Assembly: GCF_964340395.1 (NCBI RefSeq)
Contig: NC_135570.1
Span: forward strand, 12,098,822-12,162,821
Source: Glandiceps talaboti
Lineage: Eukaryota > Hemichordata > Enteropneusta > Spengelidae
DNA length: 64,000 nt
Direction: 5' to 3'
Position 1 is the stretch's first letter. The number at the start of each line of letters is the position of its first letter. Shown here piece after piece: positions 1 through 13,000 of the stretch. A model generated the notes under the pieces. It saw only the letters and a list, made by a program, of their open reading frames with translations. It was not told the DNA's origin and made no database searches. A program made the translations under genes and the position numbers.

Positions 1-2502
1 AGCTGCATTTTAATTGTCTCATTAACACACAATTACAAACTGGGCCATTTTAATTGCCTTTTAAATTCTGAATATTGAATTGAAAGAAGATTTGGTGATT
101 GGTATTACAGTAGTACTACTAATTAGTAATATTACATGTAATAATAGTAACTACTGTATATAACCTCATACATTGACCTATGTATATTGTATGTGGTGTA
201 GTCTAGGTATGCACTCACAGTCTTGTGTTTCCCTTCATTCTAACCCTTCCTCACCTGCTATTTACAAAGAAATATCTTTGGAGCAGTCTAGACACCCTAG
301 TTTGACTACAATACATCCATTCTTCCATTCAAATGCAATCCAGTATGACTTAAAAACATGTGCACTATGTGTAGTATTATGCTAGGAAAAATTCCATCTT
401 GACCTTTCACCCCATTTCACGTGTTCACACAACTCATTAATATTCATGATTTGGGGAAATTCCCATCATCTTCAAACCTTGCATGGCAAGATGGCATGGA
501 AATAAGGACATTCTAAGTTCTATAATTGTAGTAAAATTGGTGGCACACAATACAGTATGTCACTAGGTGTAAACGTCAATGTAAAATTTATCATTTTAAA
601 CAGAAAATTTTGTCACATTTCAAAAATGGTGATTTCTTACTGTTGTCTTTTTAAACCTCAACATTAAGTTTACATATTTTCACAAATCAATCATCACAAA
701 AACAGTTTTGAAATAAAATATTTGCATGCCAAATGTAACATTAAATAGCTTCAAATTTTGTTTTGCCATATGATAAATAAAATTCGAATAAAATAAAAAG
801 AGAGAGGGGATACAACTTTTCCAACAATCTTTTAGATTTGATTCGACTACCTCTTACTATTTAATTACAAATTGTTTAGAAATGCAAATTGTAAAACAAG
901 TGTTTGACATCGTTTGATTATTCGAACTTCCATGATAGCCTTACATTGTATGTGAAATTCAAGTTTTTCCATCTCTAAACTGGGAATATCACTCAGTATA
1001 ACATGTGCTCTTAACTTTTTATATTTTCATTACACAATGTAAAACTAACCACTAGGCGGCGCAGAGTACAAAACTATTCACACGGCATGTTCACTGACAC
1101 GTCCTTTTGACCCCCGTACTCTGTCCGAGTGAAGGTTCAAAATGTGAGTGAACGTGTTCGAGCATTACCTCGCCTAAACAGAGCACTCGCCAGGTGATTT
1201 AAATTCCAATGCGTTGGCACAAAACAAAACAATGCAACGCGAAGTGACGGTCATTATCTGTTACGTAATATATCACGCATTTTTTGGTGTGAATATCTAT
1301 AGCTACACTGCATATCTGTCCCAAAACAATACAAAACACGTATTCAGATGCCAATGCCATCAATGGTTTCAATATATTTTCATATCTTTCAGTGTAACAA
1401 GAGATATACCATATAAATCCGTGTTAGCGACAGATCGCTAATGTTACTAGCAATGGAAAAGTTACAGCCACGCGACAGCAACGTGTCACCTCGTCACTGC
1501 GATCATTTACCCGCTCTGTAAAAAAAGGAAAGCTTTTGGCTCGTCGAGTGCCCTTGCGGCCAAAATTAGATTCATATACAAAGAATCTGGCTTACATGTA
1601 ACACAATTGTAAGTACAATAAATGTACGGGCTGTGAGGAAAAATCGCCGGCTGTTGCAGAATATATAATGAGAAATGACGCGATCGCCGATAGTGTACAG
1701 TGTCGACTACCGTTTGCTGAACATTAATTTTACTGTTCGATTTTTTTCAGTGTTTTTGACGAAAATAGGATATTCACTTACGCATTTTTGGTCTACTCCT
1801 GTGTTGACGTCTCCAGACATTTTCTTTTTTCGAAATGATTTTCTTCAAAGGATGTGAATATTCTCCGGACAATGACCCGCAACAAGCTGACGATGTGCGC
1901 CTCCTGCCAAAGTTGAGAGGAAATGAAAGCTTTTTTTAAAGATGGATGTGATCATGAGAAGCGTTGAGGGCGCGCATTGACCGGAAGTTGTTTTTATCGA
2001 ATCTTCAACTTCCAAGTTTCATCTCCGGACTAAAATGCTGCGTTCGATAAAATTATGTGAGCCTGATCCTTACTTAATAACAAACAGAGTGTTTAGCAAT
2101 GCTGTAACTTACACGAAGAAGAGACTTAAAATGCATGCACTTGTATCAAAACTGAACGCTGGAGGGCGACATGACATATTGATGTTTTGCCAACATAAAC
2201 ATTCAGGTCGTCCTTCCCGGCCAGTGCGAAACTACCAGATGTTCCAAAAGACTGGAGATATTTGATAATGTCATACGATCACGTGAACTGGAACTGAAGG
2301 TATGGACTTGAAAAGACCGGTATGTGACACTGATGTGGTGACCATGACCGCTATTCTTTGCGATTGAGTAGACAGCTCGCACAAGTAAATTGAGATCTGG
2401 CAACAAGTTCGTTCACTGGGAATGGGATGATTCAGAACTTTTGGAAGATTCCAGGAATTCTTTCCAAACATCTCAGGACATTAACACACAGTTTTACTTA
2501 TT
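1..2502. other. Upstream region of the MINPP1-like gene; no gene recognised
   Basis: I see no coding exon here. The few short open frames show no family resemblance and no splice-site support. The DNA is AT-rich up to about 1 kb and less so from 1.05 to 2.0 kb. The promoter and 5' UTR of the MINPP1-like gene probably lie near 1.9-2.5 kb, where an ETS-type GGAA site occurs. No repeat element was recognised. Confidence 0.6.
1981..1988 (+). promoter_or_regulatory. ETS-type site CCGGAAGT in the putative MINPP1 promoter
   Basis: The octamer CCGGAAGT lies about 515 bp upstream of the MINPP1-like start codon in a locally GC-richer stretch. ETS-class sites are common near transcription starts of housekeeping genes. 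That this one works is inference from position only. Confidence 0.3.
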
Positions 2503-4612
2503 ATGATGGCTCATTGGTACATCTATTTTGCAGTGTTCATCTCAAGTATTCCGTATTTGTATACACAATCGCCGAATTTACAAACTGTGAACTTTTCAAC
2601 CAAAACCAAATATGCAGATTCTTTTGGTGGCTACGATGAACTAAAAGATAACTTTGGAAAGACTATGCAATTAATCAAGTCGAGAAATCTCCAATGTAAA
2701 CCAGTACAAGTGAACACACTCTTCAGACATGCCACTAGATATCCAAGCAAAAAAGATTTTGGCAACTTAAAAAGACTACCAGAACTGCAAGAGCACATGA
2801 AGGAGCAGCATAGTATACTGAAGATCTGGAGGAGCCAATTTCAAAACGTTGAGCCCAAAAGTCTGGCAGATGTTGGTCGAAAAGAAATGTTTCTCCTTGG
2901 ACAAAGATTTTCTCAATATTTTCCTGAACTTATAACAGCAAATAATTTTGTCGCCAAGAAGTTTGTTTTTAAAAGTTCAAATTTGTCCAGAACAATTGAA
3001 AGTGCCAAAATATTCATAGATGGTTTGCAAAGCATGGTGGGAAAAGATGAAGATAAGAAAAAGATGACCTTTGACCTTAATACTCTCAATGTCCAATCAG
3101 ATGTTCTTTTACGGTTCTTTGACATTTGTGAAAAGTTTACCGTGAGTGTGGAGGACAATGACACAGCTTTGTATGAAGTAAAAAAGTTTGGTAGTGGTGC
3201 AGAACTTCAAGCAGTTGTGGATAGGCTGACAAAGAAACTGAATATCAGTGTTGATTTTAAACTCAACAGTGGTAAGTAAAGGATATTGGTGGAATAGAGC
3301 CAGTTTATAAGTGTAATGTCTGCTAGCTTAGAAAGTCCCTGAGTAATCTTGACTGTGTCCTTTCAACACACAGTGATAGTTCTAACAGACATATTTACAA
3401 TGATATGAAATAACCCCACTACATACAAGTACAAGTGTGGCATACTCTGGGTAATTGCACAAGTGCTTGCAGTGATCTCTACGGCCATAATTTCATGCAG
3501 CTTTATAGCCTTTGTATACCTACCTACATTGTTTCATATTCTTATACTACGACATTGTTTCTTTTAAGATCATGCCAAAACCATTCACACCATCTGTTCT
3601 TTTGAGTTTGGACTGCTGGGTCGGTCTGATTGGTGTGATATCCTGACTGAAGACGACCTGCAGGTAATGGAATATTGGGCAGATCTCAAACATTACTGGA
3701 GGAAGAGTTATGGATATCAAATAAACTACCATATAAGTTGTTCCTTACTAAAAGACATTTTCACTGCAATGGACAAAGCAGTTGTCGGCAGTGAACAGTA
3801 AGTCTTATTTTTACTTTGAAACTATAAATGAATTATATGAAATTCTAAGGCTTACATCCACAAATAATCTGCATAATTTTGCAGTCTAAATTTAAAGTTG
3901 AAAGCCTAACACCCTATATGTAGAAAAGAATTGCGTAGAGTTTTAGTACAGAAACCAAGTCAAGAGTTAACCTTAAGGTTTAGTCATCTTCCCTTTACAT
4001 TCCAAGGGCTATAGAAATATCAACTCAAACTTTTATAGAAAGTATGGAATTCTGTTTCTGATACTATAATACCATACATAATCAAGCTAGGGGGTTAGGG
4101 TTAGGACTCCTTAGCATAAACCCAATGTGTACTATCCTCAATGAGTTGACATTATTACCATGTGTTGGAGTATCATGTTTAATGTCACTGTTATGTTGTG
4201 TTTTATTCATAGGGAGAATTACCCCGTTGGTGTATTTTGGTTTGGCCATGCCGAGACGTTATTTCCAATATTTGCTATTCTTGGACTGTTTAAAGACCCC
4301 ATCAAACTAAGAGCTGACAATTTTCATGAGCACCGAAATCGTTTATTTAGAGGAGGCAAGTTATCACCATTTGCTGGAAATATAGCATTTGTTGTGTACA
4401 AGTGTGATCAGACAGTCAACAACGATGAACAGTTCATGGTGGAAGTACTAGTTAATGAGAAACCAGTAAAGTTGCCATGTTGTGAGTCAACATTTTGTCC
4501 CTACTCCACAGTGAAGGCTTGTTATAATAAATGGCTGACTAACTGTGACTTCGAGACAATATGTGAATTACAGACAACAATTCATGAAAATGAGATACAT
4601 GATGAACTATAA
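2503..4612 (+). CDS. MINPP1: Multiple inositol polyphosphate phosphatase (MINPP1-like), 3 exons, 465 aa
   Basis: Histidine acid phosphatase that removes phosphates from inositol polyphosphates (InsP6 to InsP3 and 2,3-BPG in the family) in the ER lumen. Exons are 2503-3271, 3569-3797 and 4213-4612. The donors are all GTAAGT, the acceptors end in AG, and the phases (1, 2) join in frame to 465 aa; vertebrate MINPP1 is about 487 aa. The first 22 or so residues form a hydrophobic signal peptide beginning MMAHWYIYF; Met1 or Met2 could be the start. The active-site motif near residue 75 reads RHATRYP, so Ala replaces the usual Gly of RHGxRxP. The catalytic HAET motif follows FWFG in exon 3. The CSFEFGLLGRSDWCD segment is typical of the family. 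The protein ends HDEL*, an ER-retrieval signal (SDEL in mammals). No frameshift is seen, and the gene looks functional. Confidence 0.97.
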
Positions 4613-5014
4613 ACTTGAATATCTTTTAACCCTCAGAATGCTACAAGTAAATGTTTTGTTATCTCCCACAAGAGAAATAACAGTAAGAAATTACAGTATG
4701 GCCATATGACCCCCTAGGCTTAGCAATATTCACCAAAGTGCCTATATCTATATGCAATTCAAGACTCAGACTGCCATGATATTCTCAGGATAGAATCTCT
4801 AGTACAAATATATAGCTGGATATCAACTTTCTTACTTTAATATTTTGTATCCGAGTTACAAAGTTATTCTGGACAAGTTTTCCAAGTTTTGATCTCCGAT
4901 GATCAACCCATCCTTTTCATAAGAAATCTTGTATGAGATATGTTATGAAGAGGATTGTTGACCAGCACAGATTAAAAGCTCAGTGTTACATTAACAAGTT
5001 AAACTCATGTATGT

Positions 5015-5020
5015 AATAAA
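5015..5020 (+). terminator. AATAAA poly(A) signal for the MINPP1-like gene
   Basis: AATAAA lies about 400 bp after the HDEL stop codon, giving a plausible 3' UTR. Another AATAAA-like run at about 5249 could serve instead. Cleavage has not been shown. Confidence 0.45.
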
Positions 5021-5324
5021 ATCACTTTGTAACTCATACGATTCACCATACTGATCACTGGTGAATATGTTTTTGTCATGAATTTCTACAATTGATACTA
5101 TATTTCACAAAGTGTTCTTACAAGGTATATTTTTGACACATCTGATGACTGGTGACGGCTTCAACTGTTCCAGGTTTTACAATATCAGGAAATAAGTGTC
5201 TCTCCATACCAATATTGAACTTTAAATATTTAGAAATTGTCTGTTGTAATAAAATAATTTTAGAAATTCTATCTATTTTAATAGAAATAAGGTTGAGTGG
5301 CTTTGTTTACACTTTAAGTCTAGC

Positions 5325-5565
5325 CCTTGTCGGGTGTCGGTGGTCGAGTGGTTAAAAAACCACTTGCCTCTTACGACTACAATAGAGGTTCGAATCTGTT
5401 CAGGGTTTGATTACATTTACTACGCTGTAAGAAAGGAGAGTGTCGTTCAGTATGACTACCGGACAACACACGGGTACTCCGGTTTCCTCCTGCACTAACA
5501 CTGAACCTTACTCCTGTTATTTGGCAATACCTGTTGAATGGTAAATAGATAAATAAATAAATCAC
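5325..5565 (+). mobile_element. tRNA-derived SINE
   Basis: The head resembles a tRNA gene, with an A box TGGTCGAGTGG at 5341-5351 and a B box GGTTCGAATCT at 5387-5397 in the spacing of an internal pol III promoter. The acceptor arms do not pair, so it is not an intact tRNA. A body follows with the segment CGGGTACTCCGGTTTCCTCC at about 5471-5490, and the copy ends in a short A-rich tail of AAAT/AGATAAAT units at about 5540-5562. Target-site duplications were not obvious. The family name cannot be set by eye. Confidence 0.75.
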
Positions 5566-6339
5566 AATGATGACGATGCAATAAGAGACACTTCAAGCAA
5601 TGTTATACTTTCAAAACAATATGAACTATGTATTTTGATTTACATCAATTTTTAATAAATTGTTAATTTTATTTATTTCCTCACGTGTGGACTGCTTTTC
5701 AGTACAAATGAAGAATGTAAACAGACTGGATTATATTTCTATTTGTCCTGGTCAACGATTTAAATGATGGTTCAAATTTTTCAAAGATCAACTAGCTGGT
5801 TCAAAGCAGAACCTTTAACTGCATCCCAATTTGTCTTGAAAGTAAGATGCAATGATATGTGAAAACAAGTCTTTTGCATTCAAAGACATAGACCCCAACA
5901 CTACATGGGTTGTGTTGTTAATTGATTTCTGAAATATGGTCCTACAATTCACTAGCAAGTTCGATCTAACATGTCTACTCATAACATAATTTAAAGTAAT
6001 GTAAAATAACTGACCACAATATACTATATGAGAAATGATGGGACATCAATGCATTGTGATTAGACATCCTTTGACAATATAAATGTCAACACTCACTTAA
6101 ATGGTGTCTCAACGAAAGAAACATTCAGTTTTATCGAGTAAATTACAGTTTGAACAGAAAGCTCGTCTCTAAAAGTGTGGAAGTAAACACCTTAATTGTG
6201 TCTCTACCAGTACAACGTATGTGTAAAACTATAAAAGCTTAGAGTAAATTGCCCAAATGACCGGTCGACCCCAAATATGAAATATGCCACACTTGGTGTC
6301 ATATCAGAAAGGGAACCTTTATGTTAGTGTAGACAGTTT

Positions 6340-6995
6340 GTTAACAAAACTTCCAAACTTATTGAGAAAATTTAAATGACCTTGAAGATGAAGGTCAAGG
6401 TCAGAAGGCTGTCAAAATAGTAAGTTTGCCTTTAAAGATTTGAATGGTGTCTCTAAGTATGAAACATCCAAAGCTATTGAACAATTTTGACCTTGAAGAT
6501 AATGGTCAAGGTAAAAGCTTAAACTATTGTCCAGCTTGAAAGCTTACCATGATAAAGATAGGTACAGGCACTTGCGCAATTTGCTATTTGACCTAAAGAT
6601 GGAGGTCAAGCTCAAAGGTCAACATATGAAAACAAAACTTACCTTCGATAATATTGGTGTAGACACTTCAATGGAGTCTCTGTGTCTTGAGTTATGGTAA
6701 AATAGATAAATTTCGGCCGGCCATTTGACCTTGAAAATGTTACTATTGATTTTGTGAGGGTCAGCACTTGAATGGTGTATGTATGTTTGCCACAAAATAT
6801 GACTGCCATTTTGCTAAAAGGTCACAAAATTAAAAGACAATGCATACGCACCATATAGTGTTTATCATTTGTGCCAGATTTGCTTGAAATTGAGTCATGG
6901 GTGTCAGAAATATGGCTGACAATGAAGGGACACATTGATGCATGGACAGATAATGGGTCATTCCTATAGCCCCCTCCTGGCCAGGCTTATTGGGG
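6340..6995. repeat. Degenerate repeat rich in GACCTTGAAGAT / AAGGTCAAGG
   Basis: Imperfect units of roughly 100 bp each hold a GACCTTGAAGATGAAGGTCAAGG-like core (about 6382, 6490, 6590) with SINE-like 'amino-acid-free' text between. The stretch ends in CTATAGCCCCCTCC...GGGGCTAAC (about 6970-6995), which can fold into a hairpin. The end matches a second copy near 10480-10630, so this is an interspersed family. No coding capacity is visible. Confidence 0.5.
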
Positions 6996-8010
6996 CTAAC
7001 AGCATGCAATAGTCAAGTACAAAAAAACTCAGCAATATCAAAGAAATTTATTCTTGTTATGGTTTTAAATAGCCAATTGTACTTGGCCCAGTTTGAACTT
7101 TGAACAACCAGAGATGGCAACCAACATCTACTTTGAAATACTAATACTGTATCTACTTATTTCACAGTCTGTTAATGATGATGGAGGCACTGTGTTAATT
7201 GTCTACAATAAGTATATCGTATATTTATCATGTACTTCTTCATGCATTCACCAGCTAAATGAGTTAAAATGTTACTTATGAAGGTCTTCACATTTGAGAA
7301 AACCGTACAGAAATGTATATAAACTATTGCAATAAAAGATAAACAAAATTATATATACACAATGTACTTTTTTTTAGAAACTTTGCAGCTGTAATGCGAC
7401 TATTGGCACATTAAAGTGTAACTTATTATAATTATTGCACAAATCTTTGTAAGCTTACAGTAAAACAAGGTATAGCTATTTAGTCACTTATTACACGTGA
7501 CAAAATGACATTATGTAACATAAACATAATCAAAATATTACTGACATTGCACGCACAAAATGAATACTACAAAATTATGTGACTTTGTACATAGCAAACT
7601 GGACATAATCAGACTTTACAGACAAAAAATAAATACAAAATATATCCTACAAAACAATGACATTGCACAGAGAAAAACATGATAATATTATCTGACTCTT
7701 TATACATTATAAATACTACAAAATGTAAGAGATTTTGCATATATAAAAAAAACTTAATATGACATTATTATAACTTTTCACTTAGAAACCCATCCTTAAT
7801 TACATGTACGTGACATTGCACATAAGATATCCATAACATTATAGAGATGAAATTAATATACTTTATGCAGAAAATGAATGGTATATATACTGTGACATTT
7901 TGTGATGACTAGACATAGGAACTACTACAATGTTATGTAAGTTTCCATGTTGGAAATAAATTCAAAAAGAGAAAGTGTGCTTAGGTTCTAAACTAAGTAA
8001 ACCTGACTTA

Positions 8011-8336
8011 GGGAGCCCTTCAGTAATTATGCGGGGAAGGTCAGGAAATTCAAGGCTGGTCTGTTGCATAAAATTCACTGCATGGTTTTAATGATATGTT
8101 TTGATATTATGACAATGGCAATGACAAAGGTGGGATGTAACAGCGATGGGATTTGGAACCAGTGTCAGAGATGGAATCCCAAAATCACAAAATAATGTTA
8201 GATAACACAATAAGTTAAAGTGTAATGGAACCAAATTCCATTTTATTCTAAAATATGGCCGTCCCCTGAGAAATTATTTATGAAAAGTGAACACCAACAC
8301 CCCCCACCCCCACCTCCGTAATCACTGGGGGCTCCC
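8011..8336. mobile_element. Small inverted-repeat element (MITE), GGGAGCC termini
   Basis: The left end GGGAGCCCTTCAGTAATTAT and the right end (reverse complement GGGAGCCCCCAGTGATTACG) are terminal inverted repeats of about 20 bp with mismatches. TTA flanks both sides, as in a 3-bp target duplication. The 326-bp body has no coding sequence. TTA duplications and short TIRs fit PIF/Harbinger-type MITEs; that assignment is inference. Confidence 0.6.
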
Positions 8337-8774
8337 TTAAAGAGGCCTTGATGTAGGAACTACAGCACTGGTTGGCTAAATTGAATGCAATACAAATGAC
8401 TCAACAATACAATCATAAAGTGTCACCTCTAACTTTTTCTAATTCAGGAATGCAATGCTTGTTTCGAAAATTGTATAACTTGAATATATTGAAAAGTTCT
8501 TACTCCAATAACCATTATATTTAAAGGTTTTGAAAAGACACAGCATGGATTAGCTTAAATTTCCCAAAGAGGTACTGTAGTGAAGAACCCATATGACATC
8601 ATACAGATTGTAATTTGGCTTCACTATACAGAACATGTTTGCTTTCATGAAGACATTAATCAAAGTATTTTGTAAGTTTACATAATTAGTTAAATTTGGA
8701 AAACATCAGACCATTGTGGACTAGTTTAATCACCTTCGAAGTCTGACATTATTGATCATATACTATATTTGTTT

Positions 8775-8780
8775 TTTATT
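8775..8780 (-). terminator. Possible AATAAA poly(A) signal of TMEM175
   Basis: Minus-strand AATAAA lies just beyond the 56-bp minisatellite that follows the TMEM175 stop codon. If used, the whole 1.2-kb array would be in the 3' UTR. No other evidence supports it. Confidence 0.3.
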
Positions 8781-8814
8781 GTATAGCATGTTTATATTGT
8801 CTGTGTATGTTAAT

Positions 8815-9990
8815 TCAGTCAGTGTCAGTATCCTATCGAAATCAGTCATATGTTAATGTGGGTGTCCTGTCAATCTTAGTATCCTGTCCATAGCAATCAG
8901 TCATATGTTAATTCAGGTGTACTGTCAATCTTTAGTATCCTGTCCATAGTAATCAGTCATATGTTAATTCAGGTGTACTGTCAATCTTTAGTATCCTGTC
9001 CATAGTAATCAGTCATATGTTAATGTGGGTGTTCTGTCAATCTTAGTATTCTGTCCATAGTAATCAGTCATATGTTAATTCAGGTGTACTGTCAATCTTT
9101 AGTATTCTGTCCATAGTAATCAGTCATATGTTAATTCAGGTGTACTGTCAATCTTTAGTATTCTGTCCATAGTAATCAGTCATATGTTAATTCAGGTGTT
9201 CTGTCAATCTTTAGTATCCTGTCCATAGCAATCAGTCATATGTTAATTCAGGTGTACTGTCAATCTTAGTATTCTGTCCATAGTAATCAGTCATATGTTA
9301 ACTCAGGTGTTCTGTCAATCTTTAGTATTCTGTCCATAGCAATCAGTCATATGTTAATGTGGGTGTCCTGTCAATCTTAGTATCCTGTCCATAGTAATCA
9401 GTCATATGTTAATTCAGGTGTACTGTCAATCTTTAGTATTCTGTCCATAGTAATCAGTCATATGTTAATGTGGGTGTTCTGTCAATCTTAGTATCCTGTC
9501 CATAGTAATCAGTCATATGTTAATGTGGGTGTCCTGTCAATCTCAGTATCCTGTCCATAGCAATCAGTCATATGTTAATGTGGGTGTCCTGTCAATCTCA
9601 GTATCCTGTCCATAGCAATCAGTCATATGTTAATGTGGGTGTCCTGTCAATCTTAGTATCCTGTCCATAGCAATCAGTCATATGTTAATTCAGGTGTCCT
9701 GTCAATCTTAGTATCCTGTCCATAGCAATCAGTCATATGTTAATTCAGGTGTACTGTCAATCTTAGTATCCTGTCCATAGCAATCAGTCATATGTTAATG
9801 TGGTTGTCCTGTTAATCTCAGTATCCTGTCCATAGCAATCAGTCATATGTTAATGTGGTTGTCCTGTTAATCTCAGTATCCTGACGGTCCATAGCAATCA
9901 GCCATATGTTAATTCAGGTGTACGGTCAATCGTAGTATTCTGTCCATATCCTTTTGTTAATTCAGGTGTCCTGTCAGTGTCAGTATCCTG
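8815..9990. repeat. 56-bp minisatellite, about 21 copies, 3' of TMEM175
   Basis: Units of 55-57 bp repeat with the core CAGTCATATGTTAAT followed by CAGGTGTACTGTCAATC and GTATCCTGTCCATAG. Starts at 8898, 8954 and 9010 give the 56-bp step. Two subtypes alternate (TTCAGGTGTACTG and GTGGGTGTCCTG), suggesting block duplication. The distal units near 9900-9990 are degenerate and run to within about 20 bp of the TMEM175 stop codon at 10012. Confidence 0.95.
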
Positions 9991-10011
9991 TCCACAGCTA
10001 TCCTCCTTATG

Positions 10012-13000
10012 TCACAAGTATGTGTCATCTGTATCATGGTTGAGGAAAACACCTGCAAATGAATAAAATAAGAACTAGATATCTTTGAATATCTTCCATG
10101 TGCTTGTTCTTTATACAATTTATAATTATATCATACATAATTACACTAATATGTAAACAAGGTCACATTATACCAAGCACAAGCCAAGACATTGTCTTTG
10201 AACAGAAAATATAGATTATATACCCTAGTCATTCTACAACATGACAGCCTGTGTCTACATCACTGGTTCTGTTGTGCTCAAAATATGACCAAGTCAAAAT
10301 GTTCCAAATCACCATTATTTTTCCCAATGTTTCATAAATTTATGCTTGATAAGGTATAATTACATTATTCCACAATATTTTTCTTCATTCAGTCAGATAA
10401 TACTTGTTATCTAAGGGTTTGTCACTACTCATCTAGTGAGTTGTAGTGACAAGGCCCCTTAGGTCACTTGTGCTTTCCTTTGCTGACCTCTGTGCCAGGT
10501 TTGGTTGAAATCAGTTCGTGAATGCAAGAGAGATGAGGGTACACACATGCACCCACAGACAGATGCACAGATACATGGACAGAACCCAACATATAAGCCC
10601 CCTCCAGGTGGTGCCAGTTGGGGGCTAAAAATAGCATTTTTATACCAAACTTACATCATTCATTGATCATCATGCCATGAACAATTCTTAATCTACACAT
10701 CCCTAGAAATACCTCCATCAAATTCCAGCCCAATCTGCTTAGTAGCTTTTGAAATTTTAAGACAAAAATCACACATTTGGTATGATCATAGTAATGGTGC
10801 CATTTTTTATTGACTTTTGCTAATGACTAGTGACAATATCAGCTCTCTTCAAGTTGTTTAATTTCTGTGTTTTTGGTATTGAAATTTTAAGACGAAAATC
10901 ACACATTTGGTATGATCATAGTAATGATGCCATTTTTTATTGACTTTTGCTAATGACTAGTGACAATATCAGCTCTCTTCAAGTTTTTTAATTTCTATGT
11001 TTTTGGTATTTTCCTTACCAGCCCGAAGTGATTCAGTGTGCCTGTTTTTGGAAGATCTGGGCAAACTATCTAAAACCATTAATTGGCCATCACTTTCACC
11101 TGTCTCTTCAGCACTCTTTTTGCCACAGGTTTTCTGAAAAAACAAAACAGAACAAAAATTAGTTTCTTATAATCATTAGCACTGCCATACAGGCTCTTAG
11201 GGGTTATGAATATTCATTGTTCAACCATTGCATAAACATTTCTGCTGACTACCATGCAATGTGGCCTAAAGCAAAGATCCCCAGGGGGATAAATTCATAA
11301 TGCAATGTAATGACTCTGCAGAACCAAAAGTTCATGACAATGGAGTGGCACCCCTTTCAATAATTTCAATTGCAGTTTATACATTGCCTGTAATAACAAC
11401 AATTTATAAATTATAACAGTAAAATAATTATTTTGTCTCATAATTTCATATTAACAACTTGTTAGCATGACAAAATACTTACAAATATTATTTCATAAAA
11501 CATCTTGATAATAAAATGAACAATTAAGACACACAGCTGTACCTGAAAATTAAAAAAAAAAGGAATTCTCTGTAAAAACCATATACACCATTTAAAATGA
11601 TAATGGTGATGAGTCAGACACAAAAAGTGCACTACTCTATGAATGTCATCAGTCTAGGTCTACTATGCAATTGTCATCAGTTTATGTGTATTATGCCATG
11701 TACTCACCATTTTATGTGCACTATGTATGCAATAAAGGATTGCAAGGATTGATGCCATCAACACTGAGTTTATATATACTTAATGCAATGAATATTATGT
11801 CCATGTTTACTCCACTGCACTGAATATCATCAATCAATGTGTACTATGCAAATGTGTCATCAGTTGATGTGTACTATGAAATGAATGTCATCAGTCAACA
11901 TGTACTATCAGTGTGTAACTGTATCATCAGTCAATGTGCACTATGCAATGAATGTCACCAGTCAATGTGTACTATGTAATGAATGTCATCAGTCAACGTG
12001 TACCATGTAATGTATCACTATGCAACAGCCTATCAGTCAATGTGTACTATGCAACTGTGTCATCAGTCAATGCGATCTAATATGTAGAGAATCGAATAAC
12101 ATCAGTCAATGTGAACCATAAATCAATTGATATGCACAGTATGATAAATGTCATGTACTATTATGCAACAATATCATTGACAATATTAAGATGTATTGTG
12201 CAATGAAGTTTGCTTTTTACAATTAGTCTTTGTATGAGTAACAGGAAATGTCATTATGCAATAATTTCCTAAATCTATAAGTTCTATGCAATGACTGATG
12301 TCATCGATCTATGAATACTATGCAATGATGTCATCTGTCTATGAATACTAGTATGCAATGGTGTGATAGGTCTGGGTACTATGAAATGATGTCATCGATC
12401 TATGAGTACTATGCAATGATGTCATCTGTCTGGATATATATGCAATGGTGTGATAGGTCTGGGTACTATGCAATGATGTCATCGATCTATGAGTACTATG
12501 CAATGATGTCATATGTCTGGATATATATGCAATGGTGTGATAGGTCTGGGTACTATGAAATGATGTCATCGATCTATGAGTACTATGCAATGATGTCATC
12601 TGTCTGGATACATGCAATGGTGTGATAGGTCTGGGTACTATGAAATGATGTCATTGATCTATGAGTACTATGCAATGATGTCATATGTCTGGATATATAT
12701 GCAATGGTGTGATAGGTCTGGGTACTATGAAATGATGTCATCGATCTATGAGTACTATGCAATGATGTCATATGTCTGGATATATATGCAATGGTGTGAT
12801 AGGTCTGGGTACTATGAAATGATGTCATCAATCTATGAGTACAATGCAATGATGCATCTGTCTGGATACATGCAATGGTGTGATAGGTCTGGGTACTATG
12901 AAATGATGTCATTGATCTGAGTACAATGCAATGATGTCATCTGTCTGGATACATGCAATGGTGTGATAAGTCTGGGTACTATGAAATGATGTCATTGATC

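Noticed and set aside
5341-5397. Possible tRNA gene (A and B boxes present)
   Set aside because: The acceptor and anticodon stems do not pair, and an A-rich tail with a SINE body follows.
8815-9990. CRISPR-like array, because of regular repeats of similar size
   Set aside because: There are no unique spacers, since the entire 56-bp unit repeats, and the genome is eukaryotic.
12341-12920. Open frames of about 90-110 codons on both strands with a regular 29-residue repeat
   Set aside because: They are the 87-bp minisatellite read in frame. They occur on both strands, lie in a TMEM175 intron and have no start context or splice support.
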